DNA of 64,000 nucleotides from Deltaproteobacteria bacterium (GTDB taxonomy: Bacteria; Desulfobacterota; Binatia; UTPRO1), in NCBI GenBank assembly GCA_016200545.1, contig JACQEO010000014.1, positions 1-64,000 on the forward strand, in the 5' to 3' direction. The notes under the pieces are model-generated. The model was not told where the DNA came from, ran no database searches, and was given only the letters and a program-made list of their open reading frames with translations. Made by a program: the position numbers and the translations under genes. Of this stretch, positions 58,325 through 64,000 are shown one piece after another (the first letter of the stretch is position 1; each line of letters begins with the position of its first letter).

Positions 58325-58687
58325 TCATCGAGAGGTCGAGGCCTCCAACCGCTCACGGGCGAGCGCTAGGTCTCGAGGAAGCCCCACACTGATCGCGAGC
58401 ACTCGATCGACTCGGCGCATCGTCTCGGGTCCGAGAGTGCCGAGACGCTTCGAGAACCGGCGGCGATCGCAGGAGTGGAGATGGTTCAGAAGGACGACGG
58501 AGGCGACACGCAGGCCCCCCTCGCCGGCAGGCACGACTACGTCGACGGGCGACGGCTCGTCGGGGACCTGGGAACTGATGGCGGCCACGATGGTGACGGG
58601 ACCGACGTCGTTGCCGGGGTCGTTTTGGATCACGAGGGCTAGACGGGTCTTCGGGATCTCGGCACCCACCCGCGGGTCAAAGCGCAT
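58325..58687 (-). CDS. MazF/PemK-like toxin, N-terminally short
   Basis: A 120-aa MazF-fold protein beginning RFDPRVGAEIPKTRLALVIQND, which aligns to residues ~10 onward of normal MazF. TIVAAISSQ, GGLRVASVVLLNHLHSCDRRRF and ISVGLPRDLA follow. The first beta strand (GDVYWV-type) is missing. The frame upstream stays open for a few codons without a start, and there is no clear Shine-Dalgarno. No antitoxin gene is seen on either side. It may be a decayed orphan toxin or may start at an unusual codon upstream. Confidence 0.72.
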   Translation of the reverse strand: MRFDPRVGAEIPKTRLALVIQNDPGNDVGPVTIVAAISSQVPDEPSPVDVVVPAGEGGLRVASVVLLNHLHSCDRRRFSKRLGTLGPETMRRVDRVLAISVGLPRDLALARERLEASTSR

Positions 58688-58782
58688 ATGATCGGAAAGA
58701 ATACCAGCGGTCGATAACGCGCTTGACGTCGTCGCTATTTTCGCCTATTGTTCGCCTCTCGGGGAAGTAGATTTCCGTTCAC

Positions 58783-60828
58783 ATGGGCTCGTTGCTGCAC
58801 AGCGCAGGAAGTTGGCCGCGTCCGCGTAGCCGCGCCGCCGTCGGTCGCGGCGGTGCGGCACGAAGCCGTCGCCCGCGCGAGCGCGGCAACGCGGATGGCG
58901 AGCTCGAGCGCGCTCTCCTCACCGAACGCGCCCGGTTCGCCCGGCACCTCGACATCGAGCTGCGGGTCGCGTGTCGCAGCGAAGCAGCGTCACGACACGA
59001 GCTCGGAATCGTCGCGCGCGCGCTGTGTCGCGGCCACGCGTATCGGCGCCTCGGGTTCGTCCGGCTGAGCGATTACGCGCGCGAGCGCCTCGGCGTGTCG
59101 GCGCGCACGCTGCACGCGGCCGCCTGGGTCGCCACGCGGCTCGACGCGCTGCCGATCGTTGCGGCGGCGTTCGATCGCGCCGAGCTCTCCTGGGCGCAGG
59201 TGCGTACGGTCTGCGCCGTCGCGCGCCCCGAAGATCAGGTGCAGTGGCTGGCACGCGCGCGCGCGTCCACGGTCGAAGAGCTCGAACGAATCGCGCGCGC
59301 AGTGCGTCCGAACGCCGCCGGCGCCGCCGATCCCGACCACGACGACGGCACGATCGACGGCGAGCCTGCGCTGCGCCTGCGCATCGCCTGCCCGGCGCGC
59401 GTACGGGCGCTCTGGCGCCGCGCGCTCGAGCTCGCGTCGCGTGGCGCGGGCGAGCCGCTCGTGGCGTGGCGCGCCGCCGAGATCATCGCCGCGGAAGCGT
59501 TCTCCGGACGGCCGGCGGGCGTGTCGCTCGTCGACCGTGCCGTGCTGGCGTGCATGCGGCTCGCCCGCCGGGCGCGACGCTGCGACTCGGCGACGGACGC
59601 GCGTCGCACTGTGACGGATCCCGCCGCGCGCGCGCTCGCGATGGGCGGCTCATCGGCGCACTGCCCCGCGTCAGAAACCGTCGCGCCCGAGCTAGGACCC
59701 GTCGCGACGGCACAGGTCGCCGCCGCGACGGGCCAGGCCGCCGCTGCCAGCGAGCCGGAGCGCGCGGATACAGCGCTGCAACGTGCAACATCCGATCCGT
59801 TCGCGCTCGACGCGCGGCTCGTGGCGGCCATGCGGGTGATCCGGACGAGCGAGCCCCGGATCGGTCGCCTCCTCAGAGTCGTCGTCGACCAGCACCTGTA
59901 TCGTGCGCACGGGTTCGCCTCACTCGCCGACTACGTGCGCGAGCGCCTCGGCATCTCGATTCGGAAGGCTTGGGCGCTCCTCAAGGTCGAGAGGAGCACA
60001 CACCGGGCCGACGACTTCGCGCGCGCCTACGATGAGGGCGCGATCTCCTGGGTGTCCGCCTTGACGTTGCTGCCCGTCGTCGATCGCGCGAACGCCGCCG
60101 CATGGATCGCGCGCGCGGACGCCGTCACGGTGCGCCGCCTCGCCGACGAGGTGAGCTGGGTCCTCGAGGCGCGCGATGTCTGCGGCGCGGATGCGCGTCT
60201 CGATCCGCCGCCGCTCGACAGCGTGCTGGTGTCGCCGGTCGCGCAGGCGATCGCCACGTCCGCCGCGAGCGTGCAAATCCGTGCGCACGCGCCGTCGCAA
60301 ACCCTGCTGACAAAATTTGACACCGATCGGCGCGCGGCATTGGAGGTCTGCGACGTCGAGATGCAGTTCACCGCGCCGGTATCGGTGGTCGCGCTGTTTC
60401 GTGAGGCGCTCGACGCGTACGCGGAGCCGGGGGCGCCACGCTGGTTGGCGCTCGCGCGCGTGTTGCAGCACGTGATCGCGTATTGGGAGGCGACCCCGCG
60501 GCACCGTGATCCGATCTTCGCGCGCGACGGCTGGCGGTGCACCGTGCCGGGCTGCAGCTCGCGCCGCAACCTGCACGACCATCATCTCCGCTACCGGTCG
60601 CGCGGCGGCGGCAACGCGCCCACGAATCGCAGCGCGGTCTGCGCGGCGCATCACTTGCACGGAATCCACACCGGCGTGGTGCGCGCGTCGGGAACGGCGC
60701 CACGCGACATCCATTGGCAGCTCGGCGTCCGCTCGGACGGGCCGCCGCTGCTAAGCTACGTCGGCGATCGGCGGTGCCCCGACGCGCGGTGGAAGAACGC
60801 GCTCGGCCAAGAGAAGGAGACTGGCTGA
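58783..60828 (+). CDS. HNH endonuclease-domain protein with internal duplication
   Basis: A 681-aa protein. Two related helical modules lie at about 86-185 (YRRLGFVRLSDYARERLGVS ...) and 371-470 (YRAHGFASLADYVRERLGIS ...). Each is followed by a similar run ending in VRRLADEV- or VEELERIA-like helices. The C-terminal HNH nuclease domain (about 578-630) has RDGWRCTVPGC, LHDHHLRYRSRGG and VCAAHHL. The layout resembles DUF222/13E12-type HNH proteins of mobile or repeat origin. Residues 270-350 are a low-complexity Ala-rich linker. The first ATG (58783) gives a basic N-terminus and may not be the true start. Biological role unknown. Confidence 0.78.
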   Translation: MGSLLHSAGSWPRPRSRAAVGRGGAARSRRPRERGNADGELERALLTERARFARHLDIELRVACRSEAASRHELGIVARALCRGHAYRRLGFVRLSDYARERLGVSARTLHAAAWVATRLDALPIVAAAFDRAELSWAQVRTVCAVARPEDQVQWLARARASTVEELERIARAVRPNAAGAADPDHDDGTIDGEPALRLRIACPARVRALWRRALELASRGAGEPLVAWRAAEIIAAEAFSGRPAGVSLVDRAVLACMRLARRARRCDSATDARRTVTDPAARALAMGGSSAHCPASETVAPELGPVATAQVAAATGQAAAASEPERADTALQRATSDPFALDARLVAAMRVIRTSEPRIGRLLRVVVDQHLYRAHGFASLADYVRERLGISIRKAWALLKVERSTHRADDFARAYDEGAISWVSALTLLPVVDRANAAAWIARADAVTVRRLADEVSWVLEARDVCGADARLDPPPLDSVLVSPVAQAIATSAASVQIRAHAPSQTLLTKFDTDRRAALEVCDVEMQFTAPVSVVALFREALDAYAEPGAPRWLALARVLQHVIAYWEATPRHRDPIFARDGWRCTVPGCSSRRNLHDHHLRYRSRGGGNAPTNRSAVCAAHHLHGIHTGVVRASGTAPRDIHWQLGVRSDGPPLLSYVGDRRCPDARWKNALGQEKETG

Positions 60829-60954
60829 GCCTGACGCTTCGCCTTCTTCAGCGCGCCCGCTGCGGCGATGCAGGCGATGTCGGCTCTCTGCTCCGGCGAA
60901 AGAGTTGCCGCCTTCAAACTGACCCACCATCAGACTTGCCGGCGGCGGGCGACT

Positions 60955-60969
60955 TGACTAGTATAGTCA
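60955..60969 (+). promoter_or_regulatory. Palindromic operator ahead of second toxin-antitoxin pair
   Basis: TGACTA-GTA-TAGTCA is a perfect palindrome (6-bp arms, 3-base centre) ending one base before the antitoxin ATG. It overlaps a TATAGT -10-like hexamer (60962-60967). The position fits autorepression by a Phd-type protein; no good -35 is seen at standard spacing. Confidence 0.6.
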
Positions 60970-60970
60970 C

Positions 60971-61261
60971 ATGAAGACCGCCGCGGTTGCCGAGTTGAAG
61001 GCGCGCCTCAGCCGCTACCTGAGCCGCGTGAAGGCGGGCGAGGAGATTCTGGTGACCGAGCGGAACGTACCGATCGCCCGCTTGGTCCCGGTTGCGGGCA
61101 CACTCGAGGGTCTCGAAGGCCTTCGCGATCTCGAGCGGCAGGGCTTGGTTCGGCTGAGCACGGGCACGCTCCCGAAGGGTTTCTGGAAGCTCCCGCGCGA
61201 CCGCGATCCACGTGCGCTCGTGCGCCGAGCGGTTACGAAAGAACGCGGCGAGGGCTGGTGA
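60971..61261 (+). CDS. Phd/YefM-family antitoxin
   Basis: A 96-aa antitoxin. MKTAAVAELKARLSRYLSRV, then ILVTERNVPIARLVPV, is the Phd fold. The C-terminal tail ends RAVTKERGEGW. It is related to, but clearly different from, the antitoxin at 57995. The palindrome directly before its ATG is a candidate operator. The stop overlaps the toxin GTG as GTGA. Confidence 0.88.
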   Translation: MKTAAVAELKARLSRYLSRVKAGEEILVTERNVPIARLVPVAGTLEGLEGLRDLERQGLVRLSTGTLPKGFWKLPRDRDPRALVRRAVTKERGEGW

Positions 61262-61683
61262 GGTTCTGGGACACCTCGGCGGTCGTTCCGCTTTGCGTCG
61301 AGGAGCCCGCCACTGCGCGCGTACGTCGGCTGGCGGAGTCGGATGGAGCGCTGATCGTGTGGTGGGCAACCCGGATAGAATGCCTTTCCGCGCTCGCGCG
61401 CCGGCGGCGCGAGCGACGCAAGGAGTCCGCAGCCGACGAGTACGCCCGCCGCGTCCTGCGCGAGCTCGCGGGTACGTGGTCGGAGGTGCTGCCGAGCGAG
61501 GGTCTGCGTCGGCGATGTGAGCGACTCCTGGCCGTACATGCGCTGCATGCCGCGGACGCGTTTCAGCTAGCGGCCGCGCTGCTGTGGTCACGGGGGCGGA
61601 CGAGCGGCCACGGGTTCGTGTGCTTGGACGACCGTCTTCGGGAAGCGGCGGAGCGCGAGGGCTTCGACGTGCTGCCGGCCTGA
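61258..61683 (+). CDS. PIN-domain toxin (VapC-like)
   Basis: A 141-aa PIN nuclease with FWDTSAVVPLCVEE (first Asp), RIECLSALARRRRE, HAADAFQLAAAL and VCLDDRLREAA, giving the full acidic set. It starts at the GTG 61258, overlapping the antitoxin stop. It is predicted to be a ribonuclease controlled by the upstream antitoxin. It is convergent with sulfatase-like D. Confidence 0.88.
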   Translation: MRFWDTSAVVPLCVEEPATARVRRLAESDGALIVWWATRIECLSALARRRRERRKESAADEYARRVLRELAGTWSEVLPSEGLRRRCERLLAVHALHAADAFQLAAALLWSRGRTSGHGFVCLDDRLREAAEREGFDVLPA

Positions 61684-61720
61684 GACAGCGACCTTCTCGA
61701 AGGGCGGTCGCCTGGTGTCG

Positions 61721-63907
61721 CTACTCGACGTAGCCAAGCGACCGCAGGCGCTCGCGCGCCGACGGATCGATCGCCGGCGCGGCTTCCGCCGCCTCGGCGG
61801 CGCGCCAGAGCGAGACGACGACGCCCGGGTTCGGCGCACCGCCGGGTGTGGGCGCCCTCTCCGGAGGGCCGACGAGGGCGGGATCGGCGAGATCGACGCT
61901 ACCCTCGGCGATCTTCCCGGCGGCGCCGATCCGGAGCGTGCCGGCGGGCGCCGGCAAGGCGTCCAGCGTGATGCTGACGCGCAGCGTGCCGGTCGCCGCG
62001 AGGACGTCCATGCGCACCTGATCCTCATCACCAGGCGAGAGCGTGCCGCGCACGGTGAGCGCACTCGAGTGCTCGCCGACGACGATGTGGTCGCTGGGCT
62101 CGAGCGCCAGACGATCGGGCTCGACGATCGGGACGGGCGGATCCCCGCTCAGCTGGACTGCGTACGCAATGGGGTGATCCAGCGTCGAGCGCACGCGGAG
62201 CTGCATACCGCGTCCGTCCAAGCGCTGGCGGATCGCGTCGAGCGCCTTCACGAGTACGCCGGCGCCCGGTGCGGCGGAGCCGAGGTTGCGCTGCTCGCGT
62301 GGATCTTGCATGAGGTCGTACACCTCGAGGCGGCCGTCTTCGATGTCGCGAACGAGCTTGGCGGTGCGCGTGCGGACGGCCTGGCGTGGCGGCGAGCGTG
62401 GCTCCGCGTTCGAGACCGTCGCGAAGATGAGCTGGTGGGGCGACGCGACGTCCGGCGCGCCGCGCAGCAGCGGCAGCAGGCTCGTACCGTCGAAGACAGT
62501 GGCGGGGAGCGCAGCGGCGGCGCTGAAACCGGCGGCGGCGGCGATCGTCGGCACGATGTCGACGCTGCTGACGAGATCCTCGACGACCCGTCCGCGGGGC
62601 GCGTTCGGAACGCGCACGAGGAGCGGCACGTGCAAGAGCTCGTCGTAGAGCGATTGGCCGTGGAAGAAGTGCCCGTGCTCCCAGAGCTCCTCGCCGTGGT
62701 CGGCGGAGATGACGACGATCGTGCGATCGGCGCGGCTGCGGCGCGCGACGCCGCGCAACAGGCGGCCGAGCTGGCGGTCGGTCCACGCGATCGAGCCGTC
62801 GTAGAGATCGACGATGCGCGTGCGGTCGACGTCGCCGTAGCGATTCTGCCAGGTGCCGGTCACGTCGTCGAAGGTGAGGCCGATCGTGGTCTTCGCGTCG
62901 CGATCGATGAAGCGGCGCGCGTAGCGCGGCGGCGCATGGTAGGGCGTGTGCGTGTCGAGGTAGTGCAGGTAGAGGGCAGTCCGGCAGCGGCCGGCGGCGG
63001 AGAGCCAGCGGAGCGCCGCCGAGGTGATCGCGCGCGCGTCGAGGTCACCGGCGACGACGCTCTGAAAGCCCGGACGCTCGCCGCCGAGCCAGCTCGCGAC
63101 GTAGGGGTTGTTGACGATCGCGCGGCTGCGCTCGAAGCGCCCGGGACCGAGTAGGGCGGCAAGCCCCGGTGTCGTGCGGTGACGGAAGAAGTACGTGCCG
63201 GTCAGGATCTGCGGGATCGAGGGAATCGTCTTCGGGCCGGCGGCGAAGGCGGCGGCGAAGCGCGTCGCGTCGGCGGCGAAGCGGTCGAGGTAGGGCGTCG
63301 TCGGGCGCGCGTAGCCGGCGCTTCCGAGGTGATCGCTGCGCAGGGCGTCGATCGTGACCAGCAGCAGACTCGGCGCGCCCTCGGCGCAATCGGCGAGCTC
63401 GGGCAGCGCCCAGAGCGCGAGCGTCCCCGGCGCGGCATCGGGGCGGGCGAGCGCGGTCTCGAAGCGCAGCGTGCCGCGCCGGCCGGCGAGCGCGCCGAGG
63501 TCGCGCCCGAACTCGAACCAGCGCCGATCCGCGGCCTGCCCGGCGATATCGATCGTGCGATCGTAGAGGACGACCGGCGCCGCGCCGTCGCTCTCGAAGA
63601 GGACGCGAAAGCGGAGCGGCGCCGCCGTCGTCGTCACCGTCGTCGTCCAGATGCGGTCCGGCACCGTCACCGCGGAAAGGAGGCGCGCGCCCGGCGGGAT
63701 CGTGACCGGCACCGTGAAGCTCGCCGGCGTGGTGACGGCGACGACCTCCGTACGCGAGGTGTCGTAGACCCCGAACGACTGCACCCGCACGCCCGGAGCG
63801 TCCGTGATCGGCAGCGGCGCCGCGACCGCGGCTCGTGTGCTCGCGATCACGCCGAGCGCGGCCGTCACGATCGCGCACGTGTTCATGAACGTCTGCCGCA
63901 TGCTCAT
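61721..63907 (-). CDS. Sulfatase-like secreted protein, D (alkaline-phosphatase superfamily)
   Basis: A 728-aa protein with a signal peptide (about 1-29, cleaved after AVAA). A beta-rich N-terminal region spans about 31-175. The catalytic domain starts at LLLVTIDALRSDHL (Asp187). The nucleophile site TIPSI has Thr227 in place of Cys or Ser, and SADHGEELWEHGHFFHG is the metal block. A second beta-rich region lies at ~600-700. It ends ERLRSLGYVE, like the other three. The ATG at 63907 is preceded by GAGGAGAGG. It is exported; the target ester is unknown. It stands apart from the glycan region, across the toxin-antitoxin patch. Confidence 0.83.
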   Translation of the reverse strand: MSMRQTFMNTCAIVTAALGVIASTRAAVAAPLPITDAPGVRVQSFGVYDTSRTEVVAVTTPASFTVPVTIPPGARLLSAVTVPDRIWTTTVTTTAAPLRFRVLFESDGAAPVVLYDRTIDIAGQAADRRWFEFGRDLGALAGRRGTLRFETALARPDAAPGTLALWALPELADCAEGAPSLLLVTIDALRSDHLGSAGYARPTTPYLDRFAADATRFAAAFAAGPKTIPSIPQILTGTYFFRHRTTPGLAALLGPGRFERSRAIVNNPYVASWLGGERPGFQSVVAGDLDARAITSAALRWLSAAGRCRTALYLHYLDTHTPYHAPPRYARRFIDRDAKTTIGLTFDDVTGTWQNRYGDVDRTRIVDLYDGSIAWTDRQLGRLLRGVARRSRADRTIVVISADHGEELWEHGHFFHGQSLYDELLHVPLLVRVPNAPRGRVVEDLVSSVDIVPTIAAAAGFSAAAALPATVFDGTSLLPLLRGAPDVASPHQLIFATVSNAEPRSPPRQAVRTRTAKLVRDIEDGRLEVYDLMQDPREQRNLGSAAPGAGVLVKALDAIRQRLDGRGMQLRVRSTLDHPIAYAVQLSGDPPVPIVEPDRLALEPSDHIVVGEHSSALTVRGTLSPGDEDQVRMDVLAATGTLRVSITLDALPAPAGTLRIGAAGKIAEGSVDLADPALVGPPERAPTPGGAPNPGVVVSLWRAAEAAEAAPAIDPSARERLRSLGYVE

Positions 63908-63945
63908 CGCGCCTCTCCTCGATGCGCGCCGTGACGAGCGCGCAC

Positions 63946-63958
63946 GACGGGACACTAG
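63946..63958. repeat. Partial copy of the palindromic element end
   Basis: GACGGGACACTAG is identical to the outer end of the 168-bp element at 7218-7230; identity stops there. It may be a relic or the edge of another copy, or a shared insertion target. Confidence 0.45.
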
Positions 63959-64000
63959 CAGCCGGCGTCGGACTCGTCAGCCGTCGCGCCGAGGCAGGTA

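Overview
The window is a GC-rich chromosomal segment of a Gram-negative bacterium. The evidence is a complete KDO supply operon, a TamA/TamB pair, lipoproteins and a periplasmic lytic transglycosylase. The order kdsB-pyrG-kdsA-kdsD-acyltransferase and the many GTG/TTG starts and ATGA overlaps fit a deltaproteobacterial (Desulfobacterota/Myxococcota/Binatota-like) genome. That assignment is inference: there is no rRNA or other marker gene, and I saw no tRNA or CRISPR array.

Layout. (1) 0.1-5.5 kb, minus strand: kdsB, pyrG, kdsA, kdsD and an LpxL-like acyltransferase. These make CMP-KDO and CTP and modify lipid A. They are read from a promoter followed at once by a terminator-like hairpin. (2) 5.7-14.9 kb: fumC (+), a 168-bp near-palindromic element lying between two stop codons, then on the minus strand a lytic transglycosylase, TamA, TamB and an NYN-domain protein. 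(3) 15-17 kb: a small secreted protein with a strong promoter, Shine-Dalgarno and terminator, followed by a PKD lipoprotein. (4) 16.6-30 kb, almost all minus strand: polysaccharide assembly genes (flippase, GT2/GT4 glycosyltransferases, several GT39-like polytopic transferases, two methyltransferases), ending at a decayed toxin-antitoxin locus. (5) 30.6-57.5 kb: a large envelope-decoration region. It holds three alkaline-phosphatase-superfamily 'sulfatase-like' proteins, a GT39-HEAT fusion, three membrane proteins with an embedded spermidine-synthase-like domain (one frameshifted), two SGNH hydrolases, a carbamoyltransferase cassette, and a HAD-UbiA fusion with an acyltransferase-3 and an amino-acid permease. 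(6) 57.5-61.7 kb: an accessory patch with two PIN/Phd toxin-antitoxin pairs, an N-terminally short MazF and an internally duplicated HNH protein. (7) 61.7-63.9 kb: a fourth sulfatase-like protein.

Taken together, regions 1-2 build and insert the outer membrane. Regions 4-5 look like synthesis, export and chemical decoration (methyl, carbamoyl, acyl and possibly phospho-substituents) of a cell-surface glycan. The most unusual points are four 'sulfatases' that all carry Thr at the nucleophile position and end in a common LGY tail, two paralogous GT39-HEAT fusions, three membrane SpeE-like paralogues without an obvious polyamine-synthase catalytic motif, and the promoter/hairpin arrangement ahead of kdsB. 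Domain calls come from reading motifs by eye; no database search was run.
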